Source: Dysgonomonas mossii DSM 22836 (lineage in GTDB: Bacteria; Bacteroidota; Bacteroidia; Bacteroidales; Dysgonomonadaceae). From it: DNA of 64,000 nucleotides. Both the position numbers and the translations under genes were made by a program. The DNA lies in assembly GCF_000213575.1 (NCBI RefSeq), contig NZ_GL892005.1, positions 1 to 64,000 on the forward strand. The letters run 5' to 3'. This document shows positions 1-7,754 of the stretch, piece by piece. The notes under the pieces are model-generated. The model saw only the letters and a list, made by a program, of their open reading frames with translations. It ran no database searches and was not told the DNA's origin. Each line of letters opens with the position of its first letter. The stretch's first letter is position 1.

Positions 1-492
1 AAGTACCCACGGAAGAAAGTAACCGTTTATCATTGTGCCTACGATAAGCGGACAGGCTTACAGACAGGGTTTAATTTCCTATTATCAAAAGTCGCATCGG
101 CAAAAGCGCAGATAACCAAAGTCGAACGAAAAATAGCGAAATATATCGACTATATGACGCACAACGATTTATTCTTCAATCCCGAAACGGATGAGCCATT
201 ACTCAAAGCCAACGCCAAACTGGAACAGAAAAAGAGAAATTATAATGAAGCCTATGCTATTTTACAGGCGGAAGTAATCAAACACAAAAATAACAAGGAT
301 ATGTATAAACTATTTGTAGGATTTAAGAAATTAGGTGAGTTCAAGAGTATATTGGAAGCCAAACAGTTTGCCGACAAGTGTGGAGAAACGGGAGTGTTTA
401 ATCTGATAGGTCATCTGTATAAGGACAGTTGGTATGTCTTTGAACATCTGAAACCTAAAGAAGATAAAGAGGACAATGATAATGCGGACTGA
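1..492 (+). CDS. Hypothetical protein, 5' end outside window
   Basis: The frame is open from base 1 to a TGA at 490-492, so the gene begins upstream of the window; an internal ATG at 154 is available but the frame and its basic composition continue to the left edge. The visible 163 residues are hydrophilic and Lys-rich, with no signal peptide or membrane segment, and end in an acidic Lys/Glu/Asp tail. I do not recognise a family. It lies beyond the end of the transfer operon and points the other way, in the accessory zone that in CTnDOT-like elements follows traQ. A rho-independent terminator overlaps its stop codon. Confidence 0.6.
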   Translation, partial: KYPRKKVTVYHCAYDKRTGLQTGFNFLLSKVASAKAQITKVERKIAKYIDYMTHNDLFFNPETDEPLLKANAKLEQKKRNYNEAYAILQAEVIKHKNNKDMYKLFVGFKKLGEFKSILEAKQFADKCGETGVFNLIGHLYKDSWYVFEHLKPKEDKEDNDNAD

Positions 493-516
493 AAATTTCA
501 GTCCGTTTCTTTTTTC
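485..516 (+). terminator. Rho-independent terminator of the left-edge gene
   Basis: A 10-bp stem (CGGACTGAAA with TTTCAGTCCG, 485-505) is followed directly by a T-rich run (506-516). The stop codon of the left-edge gene lies in the left arm, so the hairpin would end that plus-strand transcript. Confidence 0.75.
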
Positions 517-565
517 AATGAGCCTGAGCGGATAAAAAAGAAACAAAAAACCGATAGCGAAATTT

Positions 566-1009
566 TCAAATTTGATTATTTATTGCATTTCGAAATTTCA
601 TAGGATTAGCAACAAATCTGAATGTATTGGTAACACCACCGGTTGTAACGAGGATTGAACCAAAGCCGAGAATACGCCCCATAACCCCTTGATTTATACG
701 CAGACCTTCGCATTTTGTCAAAACCAATTCCAAGGCATCTCTACTGAAAACACCGGATTTGAGGATAACCCGTTTATTGGTTACAACATATTCCGTACCC
801 ATCTTTAATAAAATCCTTTTTATTAAACTAAGACCTCCTAACACCAACAATCCTAAGCCTATGTAATGCAGAAATGAGCTTGTTGTAACAGGATAGAAAA
901 TAAGTCCAAGTAATAGTAGAACAGCAGGAAACACAAAAATATACCAGTGTATATTTGCTTTATATACTATAGTTTCTCCTGTTTGTAGATTATTATTTAT
1001 ATAGCTCAT
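566..1009 (-). CDS. PH-domain (bPH2-type) membrane protein
   Basis: 147 residues. Two hydrophobic segments at about residues 25-62 form a membrane hairpin, followed by a bacterial PH-like domain with the typical pattern of a basic stretch, TEYVVTNKRVI (about 72-82), then a strand-rich region ending near the C-terminus. Such proteins (the former DUF304/YdbT type) are small membrane proteins whose exact role is unknown. The gene is on the same strand as the transfer operon but is separated from it by a terminator and has its own promoter-like element, so it is probably a separate unit. Family assignment is firm; function is open. Confidence 0.8.
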   Translation of the reverse strand: MSYINNNLQTGETIVYKANIHWYIFVFPAVLLLLGLIFYPVTTSSFLHYIGLGLLVLGGLSLIKRILLKMGTEYVVTNKRVILKSGVFSRDALELVLTKCEGLRINQGVMGRILGFGSILVTTGGVTNTFRFVANPMKFRNAINNQI

Positions 1010-1032
1010 TGTAGTTTGTTTTTATGTATTCA

Positions 1033-1040
1033 CAAATATA
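1033..1040 (-). promoter_or_regulatory. Promoter -7 element for the PH-domain gene
   Basis: On the minus strand this reads TATATTTG, matching the Bacteroides -7 consensus TAnnTTTG, about 24 bases before the PH gene start and just after the tra terminator. No good -33 TTTG was found. Confidence 0.4.
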
Positions 1041-1043
1041 GTG

Positions 1044-1076
1044 AAAATAAAAATCGGATAAGATTTAATTATCCGA
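1044..1076 (-). terminator. Terminator at the end of the tra operon
   Basis: Minus-strand stem TCGGATAA / TTATCCGA (1054-1061 with 1069-1076) followed by TTTTTATTTT. It lies just after the last small ORF of the transfer operon and before the PH-domain gene. It could also work on the plus strand (five T), but no plus-strand gene enters it. Confidence 0.7.
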
Positions 1077-1092
1077 CTTTTTAACATTTTAT

Positions 1093-1200
1093 TTAATCAA
1101 TCTCCTCACTCCATAATTTAACATCACTTGGAGCCGTTAGATACGAATAAGTCATACTTATCCAGTTGATAATATACAAAATCACCATCATGGTCATCAT
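1093..1200 (-). CDS. Possible 35-residue membrane peptide after traQ
   Basis: A short frame begins ATGATG at 1200, overlapping the TGA stop of traQ in an ATGA arrangement, and ends in TAA at 1093, just before the operon terminator. The peptide begins with about 20 hydrophobic residues (MMTMMVILYIINWISM) and ends in an acidic tail, so it would be a single-pass membrane peptide. The stop-start overlap and its place before the terminator suggest translation coupled to traQ. No family is recognised, and a chance frame of this size is possible. Confidence 0.4.
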   Translation of the reverse strand: MMTMMVILYIINWISMTYSYLTAPSDVKLWSEEID

Positions 1201-1625
1201 ACTTCCTCCTCTCCGTTATCATTATTGAATGTAAAGCTCAGAGTCACATTGTTCCCTCTGTTATCGAAAAAGTAAATATCAATCACCTGTTGCTCATCAG
1301 ACAGAGAAGTATAATAGAATCTGAATGATTCCTTTGTCAAATCATAATAATCATTTGGCAGGAACGGTTCACTTTCATCTATTCTCAACTCCCCTTTCCC
1401 ATCAGGCTGAAAATACCTAAACCGATAAGTCGCTTCATCAAAATAGCCACCTCGTTCCAACTGACATCTGATTTCAGCAGTTTCTCCGACTTTCAGTTTT
1501 TTCGGCACAGGCAAGTGAGTAATCTGGAATTCATAGCCTTGGCGAATATCAATATCATCGCTACAGGCACACGCTATTGCAGCCAGCAATAGCGTAAAGA
1601 TTATATATGATGCACATTTTTTCAT
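1197..1625 (-). CDS. traQ: Conjugative transposon protein TraQ (DUF3872)
   Basis: 142 residues with a lipoprotein-type N-terminus: a hydrophobic segment then a Cys near residue 20-21 (ACACSDD), followed by an Asp-rich patch. The remainder is a strand-rich domain of about 110 residues that matches the DUF3872 family, the TraQ product of CTnDOT-type elements. Function is not defined; as a predicted lipoprotein at the end of the transfer operon it probably belongs to the envelope part of the mating apparatus. It follows the adenine methyltransferase gene and overlaps a micro-ORF at its stop. Confidence 0.75.
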   Translation of the reverse strand: MKKCASYIIFTLLLAAIACACSDDIDIRQGYEFQITHLPVPKKLKVGETAEIRCQLERGGYFDEATYRFRYFQPDGKGELRIDESEPFLPNDYYDLTKESFRFYYTSLSDEQQVIDIYFFDNRGNNVTLSFTFNNDNGEEEV

Positions 1626-1661
1626 TTTATATTTATTTTATATTGTTTTATTTCCAATTAC

Positions 1662-2123
1662 TTACAAGAAAAGGAATTTCCCTTTCAGTGTATTATTCAT
1701 AAGTATTTCCGCATTACTCATACTATAAGCAATCAGCATAGAGCCATTCCTTGGTTGCATTCCTTGTGTTCCATCCGGCTTATAAAATCGGATACGGTTA
1801 TACAAGAACTTAATAGCTGTAGCATATTGGAGAACAATATCATGGAACCACTTGGCTTCAATTTTGGCAAATACCAAAGCAATACCATTGTTATGTTCAG
1901 CCATTTTCATAAGAAATTGTTGGATTAAAGGATTGGAATATGGAGGATTGAGCCACACTCTCCCTTCCCATTCCTGTCTTAAGCCATTTTCCTTTGTTGT
2001 ATATATTTTCCTTGCGGATTTATTCAGTTTGTAAGCCTCTAAAGATGTTGCAGGATCTAAATCAAATTCTCCTAATGATTGAATAATTTCTTTCGGAGTA
2101 TACCATTCGTCATTCTCTTTCAT
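1662..2123 (-). CDS. Phage-type N6-adenine DNA methyltransferase
   Basis: 153 residues of the phage N-6-adenine-methyltransferase family (DNA_N6_adenine_methyltransferase, Dam-like). Visible features are the N-terminal WYTPKEI, the DLDPATS segment (about 22-28) and the catalytic NPPY in VWLNPPYSNP (about 56-65). Proteins of this kind methylate adenine in DNA, often to evade restriction. It lies four bases after the traO stop and before traQ, the place that CTnDOT gives to the primase-like traP, so it may have replaced traP. It is within the usual length for the family, so there is no sign of truncation. Target sequence cannot be read from this. Confidence 0.85.
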   Translation of the reverse strand: MKENDEWYTPKEIIQSLGEFDLDPATSLEAYKLNKSARKIYTTKENGLRQEWEGRVWLNPPYSNPLIQQFLMKMAEHNNGIALVFAKIEAKWFHDIVLQYATAIKFLYNRIRFYKPDGTQGMQPRNGSMLIAYSMSNAEILMNNTLKGKFLFL

Positions 2124-2126
2124 CTG

Positions 2127-2702
2127 CTAATTGATTATTACTTTAAACCCAATTCCGACCTGTGTATGGAATTTATTAATCTCTGAACCAAAGAGTATCC
2201 GTTCACGGGCATTGATAAGCAAAGCGAACCTGTCCGATAAAAATGTTTCAATCTCAAATGACACCGCACCACCATATAAGAAATTGTCTTCATTGATAAT
2301 GGTTGCTCCATCAAACAACAGTTCCTCTCCCCAATTCACAGTTTCATAACCAGCCATAGCAGAAGCTCCAATAGAGAAAAATACTGTTTTATTTGCATCA
2401 GATAAGAATTTCAAATAGTAACCGCCTTCTACTGTTATCTGCGATACAGGAATCAGCATATCTCTATATTCATGTGATTTCTGCATATATTCTGCTCCGA
2501 ATACCCAACGGTTACCATTCTTGGTATAAGTAGATAGAGCCAGACCAGCGAAGAACGCCTGCCCGTCTTTCTTTTCCAACGTAAAACCATCAACAAGACC
2601 ACCCGTTACCTGTATGCCTTTCTGTCCCGGTAGATAGCGTTGAGCCTGAGCCTGTCCTATTAGGGCAAGGCTCAGAATAAAAAATAGTGTTATACGCTTC
2701 AT
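2127..2702 (-). CDS. traO: Conjugal transfer protein TraO
   Basis: 191 residues with a clean signal peptide (MKRITLFFILSLALIGQAQAQ). The mature part is rich in short alternating strands (for example KNGNRWVFGAEYM, HTQVGIGFKVIIN at the end) as in small outer-membrane barrels, and matches TraO of Bacteroides conjugative transposons. It is expected in the outer membrane or periplasm as part of the type IV secretion channel. It sits between traN (one base gap) and the methyltransferase gene (three-base gap), so co-translation is likely. Confidence 0.85.
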   Translation of the reverse strand: MKRITLFFILSLALIGQAQAQRYLPGQKGIQVTGGLVDGFTLEKKDGQAFFAGLALSTYTKNGNRWVFGAEYMQKSHEYRDMLIPVSQITVEGGYYLKFLSDANKTVFFSIGASAMAGYETVNWGEELLFDGATIINEDNFLYGGAVSFEIETFLSDRFALLINARERILFGSEINKFHTQVGIGFKVIIN

Positions 2703-2703
2703 C

Positions 2704-3690
2704 TTATTTGACCTTTAGTTCGTTAATCTCTTCCGCTCTCAACAGATCCTCATTCTCAATCACAAAGGACTGGTTACGTCCGCCATTTTTTTCAAATAGT
2801 TCTATAACCAGCTTCTTATCATTAGGGATCGTTATTTTATCGATTGTAAATACAGTTCGTTCTGTTTGATTACCACCAACTGTTGACATAAAATTGTATG
2901 CACGGAGTGGATAGATGACTGTTTCCTGAATAGCGGTTTGCTTCATCATTTTCTTATCGACAACTTTCATCCGCACAAAGTCAATATCGAAAGGAATATT
3001 TGAAGAGTTCTTGATAGATGTATGCAGATACAACAGGTTATTATGCGAATAGACACCTTTCAACAGATATTGAATACCAAATCGTTTGGACCCGATATGT
3101 TTAACAATCCGTTTATCTGTATTGTATATCGCTCTGTTTATCAAATAGACGATGCGAGGCGATTCGCTTCCCAATTCCTTCAAGTAAATATCCATCGAAT
3201 TATTCGGGCGGTTGGTCGCAATACCATCGTGCATAAAATCTTTCATTTCTATATTGAGCTTCTCCGGCTCATTGGCATACTTTACATTAAAGGTGTAATA
3301 GCTACCTTCTTCGGTTATCACAGCCATATTGGTCTCCGTCTCAAAATTGCGGAGAGCAGCTTTTACCCGAAGGATATTTTCTGATGTTCCCGCTTTACCT
3401 GCAATAATACGGTTTGAACCTAAGTCCACATATTGGATTGCAGCAGGAAATATAATATGTACCGTCTTGTCGAATGTTACCTCTAGTCCGTATGGCGGTA
3501 TCATTCGGTCAAAGGTTATTTTCTTGGATAGACCCTCATAATAATCCCCATAAGTAGGTTTAAGAACCTGTTGCAGATCCTCCTGCATCTGTTCCTGTGT
3601 TTCCATTGTTGCAGGAGTTGTTTCTTCTGTTTGAGCATTAGCTGTCATTGTTATAATAGCTAATGCGAATAATAAAATATATTTCTTCAT
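2704..3690 (-). CDS. traN: Conjugative transposon protein TraN (DUF4138)
   Basis: 328 residues beginning with a signal peptide (MKKYILLFALAIITMTANAQ). A Gln/Glu/Thr-rich linker (about 21-45) leads into a strand-rich domain of the DUF4138 family, TraN of CTnDOT-type elements, thought to be the VirB9-like periplasmic component that binds the TraM (VirB10-like) protein. Length agrees with the family. It follows traM by about 43 bases and abuts traO. Confidence 0.88.
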   Translation of the reverse strand: MKKYILLFALAIITMTANAQTEETTPATMETQEQMQEDLQQVLKPTYGDYYEGLSKKITFDRMIPPYGLEVTFDKTVHIIFPAAIQYVDLGSNRIIAGKAGTSENILRVKAALRNFETETNMAVITEEGSYYTFNVKYANEPEKLNIEMKDFMHDGIATNRPNNSMDIYLKELGSESPRIVYLINRAIYNTDKRIVKHIGSKRFGIQYLLKGVYSHNNLLYLHTSIKNSSNIPFDIDFVRMKVVDKKMMKQTAIQETVIYPLRAYNFMSTVGGNQTERTVFTIDKITIPNDKKLVIELFEKNGGRNQSFVIENEDLLRAEEINELKVK

Positions 3691-3733
3691 TGTTCAATCT
3701 TGTTTTAATTTGATAATAAATAGGTCTGTGACC

Positions 3734-5029
3734 TTAATTGGCTTTCGGCATTAGCATTACCTTATAGCCCGATTTGAGTGTAACCTTTACTTCCTTTATC
3801 TTCTTCTGCATATATGCTGATAGGCCCTGTATAGCACCTTTTGTCAGGTCAGAGGTCAGTTGAGCACCAGTACTCTCAGTCATGGTAAAGCTTGTACCGA
3901 CACTATTTCCCATGTTCGCCATTATTTCTTTAGCAGCGTTCATCTCCAATGAGCCGGGAATATAGATGCCCCGCTGCCCGTCCGAATCATAGGCGGACAT
4001 TTCCACCGGAATAATGGTCCCTTGATATTCAATCGAAGATATTTGTATATCCATCCGTTCGCCTTGAATCTTGGCTACTCCTGTAACTATGGTATTCTCC
4101 GGAATAATCATTGTTCCTGCCATCAATGGCTCTGTCAGCCGCAAGCGGGTAGTCTGCCCATTGATTACCGTCTGATCGTCATGGATGACAGCCGATATGG
4201 TATTTTTCTGCGAAACGCCCATTTCTCCACCCATTGTGTTGAAACTTGTATTTCTGGGTTGGTCATACATGAGAAAATAATCTTCGTCGGATAATCTTTG
4301 GGACAAAGCAGAAACCGTTTGATTCTGTATCTGCCTGATGGGAGTAACTTTTGTCTTACCATTGCTATTTTTCACTGTCCCGTTAGAGATTCGTTTACTC
4401 AGGCTTTCTGAATTGCTGCCATTATCCTGTTGTGCTTGTGGTAAATACTTCGCAGCCATCTCATAGGATTTTTCCATCAGTAGCAACTGTTCGTCCATTG
4501 CACTTTTCGCACTTTCCTTTTCCTCTATACGGGATTCCAGTTCCTCCAGCTTCTTTTTCAGTTCTTCTTTCTCAGGGTCGGTCTTAGGCTTTTCGTAGAA
4601 ACTACCTAATGTTTTATTGATATCCTGATAAGCAGTAACCGAGTTACTTATCGGTGCCTTTTTGTCCTGCTGTTGATTCGGCTGTTGCTCCGGTTCATCA
4701 ACAAGGGAAAGCGTTACTTGTTGCTTATCTTTGGTTTCACCCTCCAGAATATCCATATATCCCTGTAAAGACTGCATCCTGTCTTTCTGCTTGTTTTGCA
4801 TCTGTTCCTGTTCATAGGCATCTTTCTTGTCGCCGATAAGACCGCCACCATCAGGATCAGGTATGTCGGCATTCAGCCCGATACCTTCCTGTTCTTTGGC
4901 TTTATCCGCATCCGAAGGAGCAAATATTAGCCACATACAGCCTGTAAAAACAATCGCCATCAATGCAAATACCGCATACTTTTTAAGCTTTTGTTTTTGC
5001 TCCGAACTTATTCTTGATTGTTCGCTCAT
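3734..5029 (-). CDS. traM: Conjugative transposon protein TraM (VirB10-like)
   Basis: 431 residues. A short cytoplasmic N-terminus rich in Lys/Gln is followed by one membrane segment (about residues 17-36, AVFALMAIVFTGCMWLIFA), then a long Gln/Lys/Glu-rich linker with a predicted coiled coil (about 135-195), and a compact C-terminal strand-rich domain (about 270-431). This layout is that of VirB10-type proteins spanning the envelope, and the sequence matches TraM of Bacteroides elements. It lies between traL (14-base gap) and traN. Confidence 0.88.
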   Translation of the reverse strand: MSEQSRISSEQKQKLKKYAVFALMAIVFTGCMWLIFAPSDADKAKEQEGIGLNADIPDPDGGGLIGDKKDAYEQEQMQNKQKDRMQSLQGYMDILEGETKDKQQVTLSLVDEPEQQPNQQQDKKAPISNSVTAYQDINKTLGSFYEKPKTDPEKEELKKKLEELESRIEEKESAKSAMDEQLLLMEKSYEMAAKYLPQAQQDNGSNSESLSKRISNGTVKNSNGKTKVTPIRQIQNQTVSALSQRLSDEDYFLMYDQPRNTSFNTMGGEMGVSQKNTISAVIHDDQTVINGQTTRLRLTEPLMAGTMIIPENTIVTGVAKIQGERMDIQISSIEYQGTIIPVEMSAYDSDGQRGIYIPGSLEMNAAKEIMANMGNSVGTSFTMTESTGAQLTSDLTKGAIQGLSAYMQKKIKEVKVTLKSGYKVMLMPKAN

Positions 5030-5042
5030 ATTCTTTAAATCT

Positions 5043-5390
5043 CTACTTGTTAATACTTATATTATCAATAGAATCTTGCTTCATTCGTTGTTTTTCCAAA
5101 TCAAGCAAATCTATATCGGTAGGAAAATCCATAAAATCGTAGACATCCTTTCTCTCCTGTTCCAGTTCCAACTGCCTGATATGCTCTATCTCCATCTGTT
5201 CTTTTTTCTCGCTATCTTTTCCCCAATTATAAATTGTGGAGAATGTGAAGTAGAGATTGCCAATTGTTAGTATCAGGAGCATTATCAAGATGATTACTAT
5301 CCGTTTGTCAGGTGTCAGTTCCCCACACAGGTCTTTGAGTTTATCTTCAATCCAATACCGGACCTCTCTCAATCTTTCTTTCATAGGCAT
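5043..5390 (-). CDS. traL: Conjugative transposon protein TraL (DUF3989)
   Basis: 115 residues with one membrane segment at about 31-52 (IVIILIMLLILTIGNLYFTF), an amphipathic N-terminus and a charged coiled-coil-like C-terminus ending in KQDSIDNISINK. It matches the DUF3989/TraL family, a small inner-membrane part of the transfer machine of unknown exact role. ATG codons at 5390 and 5384 (residue 3) are both possible. It starts four bases after the traK stop. Confidence 0.82.
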   Translation of the reverse strand: MPMKERLREVRYWIEDKLKDLCGELTPDKRIVIILIMLLILTIGNLYFTFSTIYNWGKDSEKKEQMEIEHIRQLELEQERKDVYDFMDFPTDIDLLDLEKQRMKQDSIDNISINK

Positions 5391-5394
5391 GGTT

Positions 5395-6018
5395 TTAGCG
5401 AGTAAGCACCCTTATATCTTTATTCTCTTTTACTTCAAATCCTTCGATAGTAAATCCATGCGGATTGTTATCGGAACGGACGGAGTTTAATAACCGGCAA
5501 TAGGTTACCAAAGAACGTTCGGTAATGTTACTCTCGCGGATAATCATCTGTTTACCATAGGTAGCCACCTGATAGGGATAGACATTCAGATTACATACAA
5601 CGCTGTCTATCTGCATCATCTGATTGATATTGCCTGATATAATCCGGTTATAATATCCTTTCTCCGATAAATCCTTATAATAATTGAAAGCTGTTTTATC
5701 GGAAAGGAGTAATGCCCTGTTGATATTGCTTTCGATAGCACTCTTATCAGGAGACAGGGTAAAGAAGAGCTCATGAAAACGCCTGACGTGTTCCCTCGCT
5801 TCTACAGGTCGGTTTTGCGATAAATCCTGCGAAAGAGCGAGCATCAGTGATTTTCCATTGTCCAGTACATATATTTTCTGACGTTGGGCTTCTGCGAAGT
5901 CGTATGCGCTATACACGGAATAACCTGTAATGATAGTACACATACACAGGAACACAATGCCGAAAATGCGGAGTTGCTTAAAGCTTGTTTCTATATTTTT
6001 TAATGATTTAAATTCCAT
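5395..6018 (-). CDS. traK: Conjugative transposon protein TraK (VirB8-like)
   Basis: 207 residues: a short cytoplasmic segment, one membrane helix (about 18-36), then a globular periplasmic domain with the pattern of TraK of Bacteroides elements, the VirB8-like assembly factor (GKSLMLALSQDLSQNRPVEA and a C-terminal GFTIEGFEVKENKD). It would act as an inner-membrane platform for the secretion channel. Placed between traJ and traL in the standard order. Confidence 0.88.
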   Translation of the reverse strand: MEFKSLKNIETSFKQLRIFGIVFLCMCTIITGYSVYSAYDFAEAQRQKIYVLDNGKSLMLALSQDLSQNRPVEAREHVRRFHELFFTLSPDKSAIESNINRALLLSDKTAFNYYKDLSEKGYYNRIISGNINQMMQIDSVVCNLNVYPYQVATYGKQMIIRESNITERSLVTYCRLLNSVRSDNNPHGFTIEGFEVKENKDIRVLTR

Positions 6019-6079
6019 CTTTCAAATTTGTTAATTAGCCTATTTTGTCAGTCTTATAGGAATAATTGGGAGCGGTGGC

Positions 6080-7072
6080 TCACCGCCCTTTTAGGCGACC
6101 AACTATATTCCCCCCGGCAGCTCCCGCAGCACCTCCGGCTATTGCCCCACCTTTAGTTGCTGTTTGATTTATGTTCTTACCGAAATTCCCCATGCCTCCG
6201 GCAGATATTATCCATCCGGCAACAGTCGGAATGGTAAAATACCCGACAATACCTATAATCAGGAATACAATGTAAATGGCATCCGAACTGTCCAGTGAGA
6301 AATTAGGGTCAGCTTGCATCCGTTCAATATCGGCTTGCAGCATTAGTGATTGGAGTCGTGCTAATATCGTACTGAACAGATCCGAGACGGGCAGCCACAG
6401 ATATACGGAAACATACCGTGTTATCCATTGAGTAAGTGTCGATGAGAATCCATCCCAAACAGATATAGCAAAAGCTATAGGTCCGAGTATAGCCAGAACT
6501 ATCAGAAAGAAGGTCCGGATTACATCTATCACCAATGCAGCAGCTTTGAAGATAACCTCCAGTATTTCCCGGAATGCTTCACGTATCCATTTCTTGGCAT
6601 TGTATAATCCCCGCTCGATATACATTCCCGCTATCTGTCCTGCATCGGTAATTCCCAGTTCATCCAGTTGAGCCTCGAATATCTCGTTATCGACTAGATA
6701 AGCCGTTTCGGGATTTCTCCGCATGGCTTCATATTCCAGCTTATCTTTCTGCTCTGCGTATTTTTGCATATCGAATGTTTCTGATTGAAGCATTCCATGT
6801 GTTCCCTGAACGACAGGACTCATTATGCTGTTGATCGTTCCTAATACGACACTTGGGAAAAACATGATGCAAAGACCGATGGCAAAAGGACGAAGCAAGG
6901 GATAGACGTCAATCGGTTCTGCACGGGAAAGGGATTGCCAAACCCGATGGGCAACATAGAATAATGCTCCCAGTCCGGCTATCCCTTTAGCCACCCCGAC
7001 CATGTTGCTGCACAAGGGCATCATCTGGTCATATAGAGTCCGCAGTGTTTCGTGAAATTGGTCAAAATTCAT
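6080..7072 (-). CDS. traJ: Conjugative transposon protein TraJ (VirB6-like)
   Basis: 330 residues with several hydrophobic segments (about 25-48, 66-85, 175-215, 265-295) as in VirB6-like polytopic channel proteins, and a Gly/Ala-rich tail (GGAIAGGAAGAAGGNIVGRL). It matches TraJ of Bacteroides conjugative transposons. The start at 7072 gives the family-typical MNFDQFHETL. Between traI and traK. Confidence 0.88.
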   Translation of the reverse strand: MNFDQFHETLRTLYDQMMPLCSNMVGVAKGIAGLGALFYVAHRVWQSLSRAEPIDVYPLLRPFAIGLCIMFFPSVVLGTINSIMSPVVQGTHGMLQSETFDMQKYAEQKDKLEYEAMRRNPETAYLVDNEIFEAQLDELGITDAGQIAGMYIERGLYNAKKWIREAFREILEVIFKAAALVIDVIRTFFLIVLAILGPIAFAISVWDGFSSTLTQWITRYVSVYLWLPVSDLFSTILARLQSLMLQADIERMQADPNFSLDSSDAIYIVFLIIGIVGYFTIPTVAGWIISAGGMGNFGKNINQTATKGGAIAGGAAGAAGGNIVGRLKGR

Positions 7073-7091
7073 TTTTCAATTATATTATAGA

Positions 7092-7721
7092 TTACCAGTA
7101 ACGTTCGTTTGGATTGCCATACAAGGCATTAACTCGTGCAGTCTCTCCGCTTTTCTTTGCTCTCAGGTATGATACACCGATATTCTTGTTGGTATAGTAG
7201 CGAACGAGATTCCGATAGCTTACCATCGAGTCGTGACAATTATCCACTACTTCCATACGGTCTTTGTCTGTCAGGGAAAGAGTACTGATATTTACAACTC
7301 CTTTCAGTTCGTTCAATATATCATTGCTCTGTTCCAACAGTTTGGCGTATCCTGATGCGATGGCATTCAACTCATCAATGGAGTAATTGGGATCGGACAT
7401 CATCTTTTGGAAATTGTTGACATAGATATCCGAAATCTCACCAACCATCAAAATGGTTTTCTGTACTTTTCTGGCATCTTTTACCAGATTATTCACCGCT
7501 TTCAGCGCATCATAGTATTGTTTTCCCTGGTTATAAACCTTTTGAACTTCCTTGAAATTGTTTATCATATTTGTCGCTGTGGTAGTAGTCTGGGTAACAT
7601 TACGGGTTGTATTGACAATTCCTTGCGCCAGATTTGAAGGGTCTACTACTGTCCATTGGGCACTCATATTCGTTGTGAGAAGTACAAGGCTTACGCACAA
7701 CATGAAAATTTTTGCTTTCAT
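7092..7721 (-). CDS. traI: Conjugative transposon protein TraI (DUF4141)
   Basis: 209 residues with a signal peptide (MKAKIFMLCVSLVLLTTNMSAQ) and a mostly helical mature part, including an Asn/Thr-rich stretch and a long helix (about 45-100). It matches the DUF4141 family, TraI of CTnDOT-type elements, likened to VirB5. A periplasmic location follows from the signal peptide. No traH gene lies between it and traG, unlike the CTnDOT order. Confidence 0.83.
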   Translation of the reverse strand: MKAKIFMLCVSLVLLTTNMSAQWTVVDPSNLAQGIVNTTRNVTQTTTTATNMINNFKEVQKVYNQGKQYYDALKAVNNLVKDARKVQKTILMVGEISDIYVNNFQKMMSDPNYSIDELNAIASGYAKLLEQSNDILNELKGVVNISTLSLTDKDRMEVVDNCHDSMVSYRNLVRYYTNKNIGVSYLRAKKSGETARVNALYGNPNERYW

Positions 7722-7754
7722 ATTGAATTTGTTTTTAATTAAAAAAATGAATGT

